A stretch of DNA of 64,000 nucleotides, taken from an uncultured Ruminococcus sp. (GTDB lineage: Bacteria > Bacillota > Clostridia > Oscillospirales > Ruminococcaceae). A program made the position numbers and the translations under genes. Positions 1-8,696 of the stretch are shown here, piece by piece (within the stretch, counting starts at the first letter, position 1; each line of letters starts with the position of its first letter). The notes beneath the pieces are model-generated. The model worked only from the letters and a program-made list of their open reading frames with translations, did no database searches and had not been told where the DNA came from. The stretch spans positions 124,001 to 188,000 of the forward strand of contig UQPZ01000005.1 of NCBI GenBank assembly GCA_900543145.1. Reading direction: 5' to 3'.

Positions 1-570
1 ATATTTGGCTATCATAACCGTATCGACCGCCTGCTCGCCTTTTGATTTATCTGCCGCTATCTGCTCTATAACCTTGTTTTTTATCTGTGAAAACAAGTCG
101 TCTATCTCGTCGTCGGAAGCTATAACGGCACAGGCAAGCTCTTCGTCGTGATTTACATAAGCGTCTATGCTCTGCGATACCATACAGGCGGCTCCCCTTG
201 CCATCTGCGATATTTCACCAAGCTCCCAGTTCTTTTTCTGAGCAATAAGCGTAATATTAAGCTGTGCTATATCTGCCGCCTGATCTCCTATCCTCTCCAT
301 ATCGGTTATCATTTTCAAAGCGGTGGAAACTCTCCTCAGATCGTCTGCAAAAACCGGCTGATACTGTAAAAGCAGCTTTAAGCAGAGTCTTTCTATCTCT
401 CTTTCCGCATCGTTTATTTTAGTATCAAATTCTACCGTCTGTCCCGCAAGCTCCGTATTCTGCTCCTCCAATGACTTTACCGACATAGCGATTATCTGCT
501 CAACAAGAGCCGCCATATTCATAAGCAGTATATTAAGCTGATTAAGCTGTTTATCAAAGCTTTCCCGCAT
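1..570 (-). CDS. phoU: PhoU-family phosphate transport regulator (partial, cut by window edge)
   Basis: The first 190 codons are visible; the family is usually about 220 residues, so only the C-terminus is missing. The start is the ATG at 570, after a TCCTCC-complement ribosome site. The protein is helical throughout, beginning MRESFDKQLNQLN, with the PhoU hallmark MERIGDQAADIA at residues 91-102, part of a conserved acidic metal-binding cluster of the family. PhoU is known to link the Pst transporter to the phosphate two-component system and to restrain uptake. It lies 13 bases after pstB on the same strand and is the last visible gene of the pst operon. Confidence 0.93.
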   Translation of the reverse strand, partial: MRESFDKQLNQLNILLMNMAALVEQIIAMSVKSLEEQNTELAGQTVEFDTKINDAEREIERLCLKLLLQYQPVFADDLRRVSTALKMITDMERIGDQAADIAQLNITLIAQKKNWELGEISQMARGAACMVSQSIDAYVNHDEELACAVIASDDEIDDLFSQIKNKVIEQIAADKSKGEQAVDTVMIAKY

Positions 571-583
571 TTAATTTTCCTCC

Positions 584-1336
584 TTATCCGAAGCGTCCTG
601 TAATATAATCGAGAGTTTTCTGCTGCGACGGAGAACTGAATATCTTCTGGGTCGTGTCAGACTCCACGATCTCTCCATGCAGGAAAAACGCCGTTTTATC
701 GGAAATTCTGGTCGCCTGCTGCATATTATGGGTTACGATAATTATTGTATAATCGTTTTTTATCCGCTGACAAAGTTCCTCGATCTTTATAGTTGAAATA
801 GGATCCAGCGCTGAGGTCGGCTCGTCCATAAGTATTACCTCCGGCTTTACCGCCAGCGCCCTCGCAATACACAGTCTCTGCTGCTGTCCTCCGGAAGTGC
901 CGAGCGCCGACTTTTTCAGTCTGTCCTTGCATTCGTCCCAGATCGACGCCTGCCTCAGGGAAGTTTCAACTATCTCGTCAAGCTCCGCCTTTTTCTTTAT
1001 TCCGTGAGTTCTCGGGCCATAAGCGATATTGTCGTAAATTGACATGGGAAAAAGATTAGGCTTCTGAAATACCATTCCAACTCTCTTTCTAAGCTCGGTA
1101 ATTTCTATATCCTTATAAATATCCTGTCCGTCAAGCCTGAAATCGCCTGTTATTTTACAGCCCTCTACCAGATCGTTCATTCGGTTAAGAGATTTCAGCA
1201 GCGTTGATTTTCCGCAGCCGGAGGGTCCGATAAATGCGGTTATCTCATTGTCGCAAACCTCAAGATTTATATTTTTTAAAGCCTGAAAATCTCCGTAAAA
1301 CAGATCTGCGTTTTTTATATCAAATTTAATAGGCAT
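584..1336 (-). CDS. pstB: Phosphate ABC transporter ATP-binding protein PstB
   Basis: This 250-residue protein has the usual PstB length. It shows Walker A GPSGCGKST (about residues 37-45), the ABC signature region TSGGQQQRLCIARALA and Walker B VILMDEPTSALD, followed by the switch histidine in IIVTHNMQQA. It hydrolyses ATP at the cytoplasmic face to drive phosphate import through PstA/PstC. The signature starts TSGGQ rather than the commoner LSGGQ, a minor change. The gene begins 3 bases after pstA, so translation is probably coupled within the pstSCAB-phoU operon. Confidence 0.96.
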   Translation of the reverse strand: MPIKFDIKNADLFYGDFQALKNINLEVCDNEITAFIGPSGCGKSTLLKSLNRMNDLVEGCKITGDFRLDGQDIYKDIEITELRKRVGMVFQKPNLFPMSIYDNIAYGPRTHGIKKKAELDEIVETSLRQASIWDECKDRLKKSALGTSGGQQQRLCIARALAVKPEVILMDEPTSALDPISTIKIEELCQRIKNDYTIIIVTHNMQQATRISDKTAFFLHGEIVESDTTQKIFSSPSQQKTLDYITGRFG

Positions 1337-1339
1337 ATA

Positions 1340-2185
1340 TCATTTTTCTCCTTTTGAAAGCTTTTTTGCAATAAGCGACGCCAGACCGTTGAGCAGCAAT
1401 ACCGTCGCAAGCAGAACAACTGCCGTTGCGCTTGCCTCGTTCATATGAAGTCCCTCGTTTGAAAGCGCATACATATGTATTGCAAGCGTTCTTCCGGAAT
1501 CGAACAGCCCCGGAATTTTCGCTACCGTACCGGCAGTATATATCAGAGCGGCGGTTTCTCCTACGATACGTCCAACCGCAAGAATTATTCCCGAAAGTAT
1601 CCCGCTCATAGCCGGTGGAAGAACTATTACGAAGATCGTCCTAAGCTTTCCTGCTCCAAGTCCGTAGCTGCCCTCCCTGAAGCTGTCGTCAACCGATTTC
1701 AGCGCCTCCTCGGTCGAGCGTATTATAAGCGGAAGCACCATTATCGCCAAAGTACAGGCGCCCGCCATCAGGGAAAGCTTCCATTTAAGAGCTAATACAA
1801 AAAACATATTACCGAAAAGTCCGTATATAATAGAGGGGATCCCGGCAAGAGTTTCCGTTGTAAGCCTTATCCATTTTACAAGCCGGCTGCCCTTTTTAGC
1901 ATACTCTACAAGATATACTGCACAGAAAACCCCCAGCGGAGCGGCTATAAGCAGAGCGATCCCCACCATTTCAAAGGTAGTTATCACCGCAGGCATCATT
2001 GAGGCGTTTTCACTTGTATATGTCCATGAAAAAAGACTGTAATTTAAATACGGCACTCCTTTTATAACTACATATCCTGCTATAAGGAAAAAAATAGCTA
2101 TCGTTATACCTACCGCTATTTTAGTAAGTACCGAAAATACGAGCGACATAGGGTGCGCCTTGTAGGTCTTCATTTTTTCACTCAT
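1340..2185 (-). CDS. pstA: Phosphate ABC transporter permease PstA
   Basis: This 281-residue inner-membrane permease has about six hydrophobic segments. The first is near residues 20-42 (VLTKIAVGITIAIFFLIAGY). The cytoplasmic loop EEALKSVDDSFREGSYGLGAGKLRTI (about residues 158-183) is the EAA coupling motif that contacts PstB. It forms the phosphate channel with PstC. It is separated from pstC and pstB by 3 bases each, so it is an internal gene of the operon. The call over PstC rests on the order S-C-A-B and on the shorter N-terminus. Confidence 0.95.
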   Translation of the reverse strand: MSEKMKTYKAHPMSLVFSVLTKIAVGITIAIFFLIAGYVVIKGVPYLNYSLFSWTYTSENASMMPAVITTFEMVGIALLIAAPLGVFCAVYLVEYAKKGSRLVKWIRLTTETLAGIPSIIYGLFGNMFFVLALKWKLSLMAGACTLAIMVLPLIIRSTEEALKSVDDSFREGSYGLGAGKLRTIFVIVLPPAMSGILSGIILAVGRIVGETAALIYTAGTVAKIPGLFDSGRTLAIHMYALSNEGLHMNEASATAVVLLATVLLLNGLASLIAKKLSKGEK

Positions 2186-2188
2186 AGC

Positions 2189-3133
2189 TCAGCGCTCCTT
2201 TTTCGACGTAATTACATTGAACAGCAGATTTATCAGCAGAATAAATACGAACAGCACTACCCCGGTTGCTATCAGCGCATCGTAATGAAGTCCGGTAGCG
2301 TAGCTCATTTCGATCACAATATTCGCCGTCATTGTCCTTACTCCGTCCAATACGCTTCCGGGCAGCCTGGGCTGATTTCCCGCTATCATAATTACAGCCA
2401 TAGTTTCGCCTATCGCACGTCCTACGGCTAAAATCACGCTCGCCAGAATACCCGACCGTGCAGCGGGAATTATAACTGTACATACCGCTCTTTCATGAGT
2501 AGCGCCTAAAGCAAGCGCGCCCTCGTAATAGCTCTCCGGAACTGCCTTCATTGCGCTTCGGCTCATTCCTACTACCGTCGGAAGTATCATTATTCCCAGA
2601 AGTATCGATGCGGTAAGTATACTGTTTCCGCGTCCGCCTCCCCCGAAAACGTTTCTTATAAGCGGAACAATAACTATCATTCCGAAAAATCCGTATACTA
2701 TAGAGGGTATCCCTGCAAGAAGGTTGATCGGCGGCATAAGCCATTTATAAAGCTTTTTAGGGCAGAATTCAGCCATGTAAACCGCAGTCATCAAGCCTAT
2801 AGGAACTCCTGCTATTATCGCCCCCGCAGTAACGTAAAGGCTTCCTATTATCATAGGAAAAATCCCGAAGCTGGGGTTTGAATCCTGCGGCTTCCATTCA
2901 GTTCCGAAAAGGAACTCGCCTGCTCCTATTTCGGCTATTGCAGGACAGCCCTTTACAAACATAAAGGCGCAGATAAGCACTACCGCCGCTATTGAAACGC
3001 AGGCTGAAACAAAGAATACGCCGCTCATGGCTTTTTCGGCGATCTTATTTAAGCTGTGCCTTTTCGGCTTCTGATACGCCGTAAGCTTGACCGTTTTTGT
3101 ATTCTCAGTATCCGTAATAATCACTCCCGACAT
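2189..3133 (-). CDS. pstC: Phosphate ABC transporter permease PstC
   Basis: This 314-residue permease has a charged N-terminal tail (residues 1-35) and about six membrane segments. The coupling loop SAMKAVPESYYEGALALGATHERAV carries the EAA motif, and IPSIVYGFFGM is a conserved pore segment shared with PstA. It is the partner of PstA in high-affinity phosphate import. It follows pstS, separated by a hairpin that may lower expression of the permease genes relative to the binding protein. Confidence 0.95.
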   Translation of the reverse strand: MSGVIITDTENTKTVKLTAYQKPKRHSLNKIAEKAMSGVFFVSACVSIAAVVLICAFMFVKGCPAIAEIGAGEFLFGTEWKPQDSNPSFGIFPMIIGSLYVTAGAIIAGVPIGLMTAVYMAEFCPKKLYKWLMPPINLLAGIPSIVYGFFGMIVIVPLIRNVFGGGGRGNSILTASILLGIMILPTVVGMSRSAMKAVPESYYEGALALGATHERAVCTVIIPAARSGILASVILAVGRAIGETMAVIMIAGNQPRLPGSVLDGVRTMTANIVIEMSYATGLHYDALIATGVVLFVFILLINLLFNVITSKKER

Positions 3134-3155
3134 TAATTGTTACGTTAAGACAACA

Positions 3156-3180
3156 GGCGGATTTTCATATAAGATCCGCC
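3156..3180 (-). terminator. Intercistronic hairpin between pstS and pstC
   Basis: GGCGGAT at 3156-3162 pairs with ATCCGCC at 3174-3180. No strong T-run follows on the minus strand. It is more likely an mRNA-stabilising or partially terminating hairpin that keeps PstS in excess than a full terminator. Confidence 0.55.
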
Positions 3181-3209
3181 CGATCTGTCTTAAACATATT
3201 AAAACCGTA

Positions 3210-4067
3210 TTATTTCAGGTCGTCCCACGAAGTGGTTTCACCGGTGTATATGCTTTTTATCTGCTCAACCGTAAGATCGTCCGTTTCATTGTCCTTATTA
3301 ACGATGATCGCAATAGCGTCCTGTGCAATTACAATTCCGGTAACTCCGGTCTCCTCTGATTTAAGCTCTCTTGAAGCCATTCCTATATCGCAGGTACCCT
3401 CCTGAGCGTACTTTACTCCTGTAGAAGAGTCCGACTGCTGAACCTCTACCGTTACCTTTGAATTGACCTTTTTATACGCCTCGGCAAGCTTTTCCATAAC
3501 CGGAGTTACAGACGACGATCCGGCAACTACGACCTTGCCCTCAGCGCCGTTTGAAGAGAACGCCTCGGCAGACTTGTTAACTGCAATATAATCCTTGCCG
3601 ATTATCTCCTGCCCTTCCTTGCTCAGAATATAATTCTGAAAATCCTGAGCAGCTTCGGAAATTCCGCCTTCCTTGACTATGATATTAAAAGGCCTTACCA
3701 GAGTATATGATCCGTTTTCAACGTTTTCGGCAGCTGCCTCCGCTCCGCCGACCTTAACCGCTTTGACCGTATCGTTAAGCGAGCCAAGCGAAATATATCC
3801 GATCGCATTTTTATCTCCCGCTACCTGCGTAAGAACAACGTCAGTAGACTTGCATATCATGGCTTCCGCCGTAGTTTTGTCAGTTTTGTTTCCGTCGGCG
3901 TCTTTTTCCTCAACTCCGGTAAGTTCAATAAACGCTCCTCTTGTTCCCGAACCGTCCTCACGGGAGATAACAGCGATCGTGCTGTCCGACGAGTCGCACG
4001 AAGCAAGCATAGAAACCGAAACTGCCGCTGCTGCCAGCAGGCTGAAAATTCTTGTTTTTCTCATCAT
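3210..4067 (-). CDS. pstS: Phosphate-binding lipoprotein PstS
   Basis: The protein is 285 residues from the chosen ATG at 4067. An in-frame ATG at 4079 lies inside the ribosome site (AAAGGAT) and is less likely; the tandem ATG at 4064 is possible. The N-terminus is a lipoprotein signal (MMRKTRIF, hydrophobic stretch, lipobox LASC), so it is anchored outside the membrane. Paired periplasmic-binding lobes follow, with phosphate-loop-like stretches REDGSGTRGAF and AGSSSVTPVMEKL. It captures phosphate for PstCAB. It is the first gene of the operon, and its upstream DNA holds the likely Pho control region. Confidence 0.94.
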   Translation of the reverse strand: MMRKTRIFSLLAAAAVSVSMLASCDSSDSTIAVISREDGSGTRGAFIELTGVEEKDADGNKTDKTTAEAMICKSTDVVLTQVAGDKNAIGYISLGSLNDTVKAVKVGGAEAAAENVENGSYTLVRPFNIIVKEGGISEAAQDFQNYILSKEGQEIIGKDYIAVNKSAEAFSSNGAEGKVVVAGSSSVTPVMEKLAEAYKKVNSKVTVEVQQSDSSTGVKYAQEGTCDIGMASRELKSEETGVTGIVIAQDAIAIIVNKDNETDDLTVEQIKSIYTGETTSWDDLK

Positions 4068-4090
4068 AATAAATACCATCCTTTTACCCT

Positions 4091-4110
4091 TATGCCGTAT
4101 TTACGGCATA
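4091..4110. repeat. Perfect inverted repeat in the pstS leader
   Basis: TATGCCGTA (4091-4099), two bases, then TACGGCATA (4102-4110). The 9-base arms with a 2-base centre suit a dimeric protein operator better than a stable RNA hairpin. It lies just upstream of the pstS ribosome site, so it should be within the transcribed leader. Confidence 0.6.
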
Positions 4111-4149
4111 CGCTCTTTCCGAGCTTTGTTGTTTTATTTGTATTCAGCT

Positions 4150-4202
4150 GATGTTATAATCATACTACCGCTTTGTAAAAACGGAAACCGACCCTTTGTA
4201 AA
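4150..4202 (-). promoter_or_regulatory. Probable pst promoter region with spaced Pho-box-like repeats
   Basis: CTTTGTAAA occurs at 4171-4179 and again at 4194-4202, 23 bases apart, about two helical turns. On the minus strand each reads TTTACAAAG, resembling the TT(A/T)(A/C)ACA repeats bound by Bacillus PhoP at about 11-base spacing. The copy nearest the gene can serve as a -35 (TTTACA), with TAACAT or TATAAC as a weak -10, as expected for an activated promoter. Confidence 0.5.
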
Positions 4203-4319
4203 GTCTGAGTAAGAATTTGCAGCATGCCGGATCAAAGATAATGTCGGTACGGGGAGAAATCTGTAAACGTATTCAGCCGCATATTAATATATGAAACCAT
4301 GTAAAATTTCTCAAACCGC

Positions 4320-4348
4320 TTGACAGCCGTACTTTGCAATGCTATAAT
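4320..4348 (+). promoter_or_regulatory. Consensus promoter for the MFS transporter gene
   Basis: TTGACA at 4320-4325, a 17-base spacer, and TATAAT at 4343-4348 match the sigma-A consensus exactly. The start codon at 4417 is about 60 bases after the expected transcription start. The 337-base gap between pstS and this gene holds only the two divergent control regions and the inverted repeat. Confidence 0.85.
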
Positions 4349-4416
4349 GCAATTGATTTAATCTTTATTTTTACATTTTAAAGGATTTTACAATTAGCTG
4401 CAGGAGTTGTTTCACA

Positions 4417-5598
4417 ATGAAATTTTCATATTCATGTACCAGAAAAGCGTGTTATACCGGATATATAACCCAGGCGGCGGTAAATAACCTCGTTCCATTG
4501 CTTTTTGCAGTTTTTCAGAAAAGCTTTGATATTTCATTAGCCCAGATAGGCTTTCTTGTCGCATATAATTTTGCGGTCCAAACAGCAATAGACCTTCTTT
4601 CCGCCGGCTTTGTCGATAAGATAGGCGTACGAAGGTCGATCGTTTCAGCTCATATCTTTGCGTCTGCGGGACTTGTGCTTATGGGAATACTTCCTTTTAT
4701 AATGCAAAACGGTTATGCGGGGCTTATTTTAAGCTCAACGTTTTACGCAATAGGAGGCGGCCTTATCGAGGTTCTTGTCAGTCCGATAATCGAAGCTCTG
4801 CCAAGCGAAAACAAATCCGCCGGGATGAGCCTGCTTCATTCCTTTTACTGCTGGGGTCATGTAGCGGTCATACTGCTGTCTACGCTGTTCTTTAATTTAT
4901 TCGGAATTGAAAACTGGCGTTTTCTGGCGTTCTTCTGGGCGGCTGTGCCTTTACTGAATTCTTTTATATTCGCCTGCTGTCCGCTGTGTCCGTTTGTTAA
5001 AGACGGAGAACCGGCAGGAATAAAAAAACTTGCAGCGTCAAAAATATTCTGGCTGTTCTTTATAATGATGATATGCTCCGGTGCAGCTGAACAGGCTATA
5101 AGCCAATGGACTTCATTTTTCGCTCAGAACGGTCTTAAAGTATCAAAAACTGCGGGAGATCTTGCGGGAGCCTGTATGTTTGCAGCGCTTATGGGAGCTT
5201 CAAGAATGTTTTACGGAAAATTTGCAGAAAAAATTCCGCTGAAAAAATTTATATTGTACAGCAGTATTTTGTGTATCGCAGGATATCTGACCGCCGTATT
5301 TTCTCCTTATGCTTTCCTTTCGCTCGCCGCCTGCGGTATCTGCGGACTTTCGGTAGGAATTATGTGGCCAGGAGTTTTCAGTCTTTCCTCCGAAAGCTGT
5401 CCTCAGGGCGGAACCGCAATGTTTGCGCTGCTCGCCCTTGCCGGAGATATAGGCTGCGCCTCAGGTCCTGCTCTTGTCGGACAGGCAGCCCAGCTTAGCG
5501 GAAGCCTTAAAACCGGGATACTCTGCGCCGCAGTTTTCCCTGTAATGCTGATTATCTGTATTAAGCTTGCCGGAAACAAAAGCTCCGCAGCGTCGTAA
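4417..5598 (+). CDS. Major facilitator superfamily transporter
   Basis: This 393-residue protein is almost entirely hydrophobic, with about 12 predicted membrane segments, the typical MFS length. The loop after segment 2 contains FVDKIGVRRSI, a good match to the MFS motif A (GxxxDxxGxR). The second half begins near the charged loop GEPAGIKKLAASK. GGGLIEVLVSPIIEALPSE and FYCWGHVAVI resemble the FucP-type sugar and multidrug branch, but the substrate cannot be read from sequence. It is a single gene with its own consensus promoter and a GGAG ribosome site. Confidence 0.85.
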   Translation: MKFSYSCTRKACYTGYITQAAVNNLVPLLFAVFQKSFDISLAQIGFLVAYNFAVQTAIDLLSAGFVDKIGVRRSIVSAHIFASAGLVLMGILPFIMQNGYAGLILSSTFYAIGGGLIEVLVSPIIEALPSENKSAGMSLLHSFYCWGHVAVILLSTLFFNLFGIENWRFLAFFWAAVPLLNSFIFACCPLCPFVKDGEPAGIKKLAASKIFWLFFIMMICSGAAEQAISQWTSFFAQNGLKVSKTAGDLAGACMFAALMGASRMFYGKFAEKIPLKKFILYSSILCIAGYLTAVFSPYAFLSLAACGICGLSVGIMWPGVFSLSSESCPQGGTAMFALLALAGDIGCASGPALVGQAAQLSGSLKTGILCAAVFPVMLIICIKLAGNKSSAAS

Positions 5599-5668
5599 AC
5601 GTAAAATAGACCTATCCAATGAGGTCGAAATATGTATGATACAAGGACAAAAAATATTTGAAAAGCTC

Positions 5669-5697
5669 TTGAAATGAGCTGTGAAATGTGTTATGAT
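5669..5697 (+). promoter_or_regulatory. Promoter for the surface-acylation cassette
   Basis: TTGAAA at 5669-5674, a 17-base spacer and TATGAT at 5692-5697, about 60 bases before the first gene of the cassette. Confidence 0.65.
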
Positions 5698-5755
5698 TTT
5701 AATTGAATAGTTTTAAATACGATCACACACGAATTCTGAAAGGGCATTTTTTATA

Positions 5756-6670
5756 ATGGGACAGCAAAATAACAGCAGAGAACTAAGAAAAAAACGCGCC
5801 CGGGTGCAGCAATACACAATATCAGTGTGCTGTCTGGCGCTTATGATATTTATAATGATATGGATAGTAAACGTTGCGCTAACCGGCAGGAAAATACAGA
5901 CCGGCGATTTCTCATCTTCACAGTCGTCGCTGTCCGAACAGGCGGACATTAAGGATTCATCAGTAAAAAAGGACGATTCAGTCAAGCCGGATCTCTCTGA
6001 TAATTCCGACAGTTCGTCAGAATCCTCAGAAAGCTCCTCAGAATCCTCGGAAAGTTCCGCTGAGTCGTCGGAAAGCGATGCTTCTTCATCAGAAAAGGAA
6101 ATAAAGGACGATTTTTCCGACGCTGTTTTTATCGGCGATTCAAGAACGGTAGGCCTCGGAATGAATACGGATCGTCCCAAAGCGACCTTTTACGCCTCTA
6201 CGGGACTTAACGTAAGCAGTATAGAAACCAGCGAAACTATCCTTCTTGACAACGGAAACTACGGCACAGTATACGACGCATTAAAGCAAAAGCAGTTTAA
6301 CAGAGTCTATATAATGTTCGGGATAAACGAGCTGGGATGGCCGTATCCCGACGTTTTCCAGGAAGAATACGAAGCTGTAATAAATAAAATCAAGGAGCTT
6401 CAGCCGTCGGCACAGATATATGTGCAGTCGATCCTTCCCGTATCTTCGCTTGCTCTTAATACTAATACGGTCTTTACAAATGAAAACGTGGACAACTTTA
6501 ACCTTTACGTTCAGAATGCTGCGGCAAATACGAATTCTATTTATATCGACGTTGCGTCATGTCTGAAAGATGAAAACGGTGCGCTTCCGCTCGAAGCTTC
6601 AACCGACGGTATACATCTGATTCGGGAATACTGCATGATCTGGATGAATTATCTTGCTGAAAATTCATAA
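5756..6670 (+). CDS. Membrane-anchored SGNH/GDSL hydrolase-family protein
   Basis: This 304-residue protein has a basic N-terminus, one membrane segment (about residues 22-44), a Ser/Glu/Asp-rich linker (about 60-115) and a C-terminal SGNH domain outside the membrane. The domain shows block I FIGDSRTVG (nucleophile Ser), block III GINELGW (oxyanion Asn) and block V TDGIHL (catalytic Asp and His). Such proteins add or remove O-acyl groups on cell-surface polymers. It is followed by a DUF4358 lipoprotein, an MBOAT acyltransferase and a DHHW protein on the same strand, which supports that role. The exact substrate is unknown. Confidence 0.8.
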   Translation: MGQQNNSRELRKKRARVQQYTISVCCLALMIFIMIWIVNVALTGRKIQTGDFSSSQSSLSEQADIKDSSVKKDDSVKPDLSDNSDSSSESSESSSESSESSAESSESDASSSEKEIKDDFSDAVFIGDSRTVGLGMNTDRPKATFYASTGLNVSSIETSETILLDNGNYGTVYDALKQKQFNRVYIMFGINELGWPYPDVFQEEYEAVINKIKELQPSAQIYVQSILPVSSLALNTNTVFTNENVDNFNLYVQNAAANTNSIYIDVASCLKDENGALPLEASTDGIHLIREYCMIWMNYLAENS

Positions 6671-6722
6671 ATTCAGAAATTCTATTTATAATATATATTA
6701 AAAAGGAAAGGAACTATAAAGT

Positions 6723-7235
6723 ATGAAGCTGAAGAAATCACTGTGCGCCGTTATTGCGGCGGCAACGCTGTGCGCCTTAGGACTGACCTCCTGTGCAAAT
6801 GATGAAAAGGTCACTGCCGAGGACGGAAATTCGACCGCTGCGGTTCAGACAGACGTAACAAAAAACGTAACTGAGATCGCGGACAAGCTAAGATCGGATA
6901 TTGCTTTTGTTGATTCCCTTAACGAGCTTTCTCCTGAAATGGTTGAAAAGCTTATAGGAGTTTCACAGGACAAATATGTTTCAGGAAAGGTCTATATCGG
7001 CTCGGGAGGAGCTACCGCCGAAGAAATAGCCTGCTTTGAGGCTAACGACGAAAGCGCTGCCGCAGATATCAAAGCAGCTCTTGAAGCAAGGATAGCAGCT
7101 CAGAAAAAGGCTTTTGAAAACTATCAGCCTAAGGAAATGGACAAGCTTAACTCCCCTGTTCTTACCGTTCAGGGCAAGTATGTATTTATGTGCATTTCAG
7201 ATGACAACGCCAAGGCGGAGGAAATAATCGGCTGA
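6723..7235 (+). CDS. DUF4358-like lipoprotein
   Basis: This 170-residue protein has a signal and lipobox (LGLTSC, cysteine near residue 24) and a small C-terminal domain. The domain contains GVSQDKYVSGKVYIGSGGATAEEIACF, the character of DUF4358 proteins found in Firmicutes beside MBOAT and DHHW genes. It has no recognisable catalytic motif. It has its own AAAGGAAAGG ribosome site and sits between the SGNH protein and the MBOAT. It is most likely an accessory factor of the extracytoplasmic acylation system. Confidence 0.7.
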   Translation: MKLKKSLCAVIAAATLCALGLTSCANDEKVTAEDGNSTAAVQTDVTKNVTEIADKLRSDIAFVDSLNELSPEMVEKLIGVSQDKYVSGKVYIGSGGATAEEIACFEANDESAAADIKAALEARIAAQKKAFENYQPKEMDKLNSPVLTVQGKYVFMCISDDNAKAEEIIG

Positions 7236-7268
7236 GACATAACTTTAAGGATCGGGGAATAAAAATCT

Positions 7269-8684
7269 ATGCTTTTCAGTAGTACGACATTTTTATTTGC
7301 TTTTCTGCCGCTGGTTCTAATAACGTATTTTATCGTCCCACGTGTTTTAAAAAACGCAGTTCTGCTGATCTTCAGCCTTGTGTTTTACGCATGGGGCGAA
7401 CCTGTTTATATAGTGCTGATGCTGGCATCTATAACGGTAGCTTACGTTACGGGAATTTTTGCGGACAAAAAACGAAAGCCGGGCTGTGAAAAAACGGCTT
7501 TTATATCTATGCTGTTCGCAGTTATATGGAATATCGGACTTCTTTTGTTCTTCAAGTACACCGATTTCTTCATTGTAAATGCCAACAGCCTGTTTAATTC
7601 AAGCTTTAAGGTTCTGGGGCTTACTCTTCCGATAGGAATTTCATTCTACAGCTTTCAGACTCTCTCGTATGTTATCGACGTTTACAGGGGCGAGGTAAGG
7701 TCGCAGAAAAATTTTCTTAATCTTGCGACCTATGTTTCTCTTTTTCCGCAGCTTATCGCAGGTCCTATCGTGCGTTATCAGACTATCGAGGATCAGCTCA
7801 ACTACCGTAAGGAATCGCTCTCCCAGTTTTCTCAGGGTATCAAGCGCTTCGCCGTAGGACTCGGCAAGAAGGTTATTCTCGCCAACAATATAGGCGCGCT
7901 TTTTGCTGAGATCTCAGCAGCGCCGCAGGCAGAGCTGAGCGTAGCCGCAAGCTGGCTGGGAATACTTGCCTATACTTTCCAGATATACTTTGATTTCAGC
8001 GGCTATTCCGATATGGCTATAGGTCTCGGGAAGATGTTCGGCTTTGATTTTCTTGAAAACTTCAATTACCCCTATATTTCAAAATCAATAACCGAATTCT
8101 GGAGAAGATGGCATATCTCCCTTTCCACATGGTTCAGAGATTACGTTTATATACCTCTCGGCGGAAACCGCAAGGGAAAGCTGAGGCAGTGCGTAAATAT
8201 AATGATCGTATGGTTTCTTACCGGCTTCTGGCACGGAGCTGACTGGAACTTTATCTGCTGGGGAATTTACTTCGGAATAATTCTTCTCTGCGAAAAGCTG
8301 TTTCTCGGCAAAGCGCTCCGGAAAACTCCTTCAATTGTCCAGCATATCTACGCTCTTTTGTTTATCATTATCGGCTGGGGAATTTTCGCCTTTGAGGATA
8401 CCTCCAAGCTTATTCAGAATTTCAAAAATCTATTCGGTTTCGGAGGACTTGAGCTTTTCAACACCAAGACCTTCTTCTGGCTGGCAAATTACGCCATGAC
8501 TTTTATTATTCTTATTATCGCGTCTACTCCTCTGTTCAGGAAGCTCGGGCAGAAGCTTACCGAAAAAGCCCCTGTTATTTACTGCTGCGTACTTGAACCT
8601 GCGGCGGTAGTAATACTCCTGACTGTTTCGACCGCATATCTTGCAAGCAACTCGTTTAATCCGTTTTTATATTTCAGATTTTAG
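7269..8684 (+). CDS. MBOAT-family membrane O-acyltransferase (AlgI/DltB-like)
   Basis: This 471-residue multi-spanning protein carries the MBOAT signatures: WRRWHISLSTWFRDYVYIPLGGNR (about residues 278-301) and FLTGFWHGADWNFICWG, whose WHGAxW histidine is the predicted catalytic residue. Such enzymes pass an acyl group from a cytoplasmic donor across the membrane for transfer to a polysaccharide or teichoic acid. Its downstream partner DHHW protein is 12 bases away. It is assigned as a polymer acyltransferase and not as DltB, because no dltA or dltC is nearby. Confidence 0.9.
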   Translation: MLFSSTTFLFAFLPLVLITYFIVPRVLKNAVLLIFSLVFYAWGEPVYIVLMLASITVAYVTGIFADKKRKPGCEKTAFISMLFAVIWNIGLLLFFKYTDFFIVNANSLFNSSFKVLGLTLPIGISFYSFQTLSYVIDVYRGEVRSQKNFLNLATYVSLFPQLIAGPIVRYQTIEDQLNYRKESLSQFSQGIKRFAVGLGKKVILANNIGALFAEISAAPQAELSVAASWLGILAYTFQIYFDFSGYSDMAIGLGKMFGFDFLENFNYPYISKSITEFWRRWHISLSTWFRDYVYIPLGGNRKGKLRQCVNIMIVWFLTGFWHGADWNFICWGIYFGIILLCEKLFLGKALRKTPSIVQHIYALLFIIIGWGIFAFEDTSKLIQNFKNLFGFGGLELFNTKTFFWLANYAMTFIILIIASTPLFRKLGQKLTEKAPVIYCCVLEPAAVVILLTVSTAYLASNSFNPFLYFRF

Positions 8685-8696
8685 GAGGCTGCTGAA

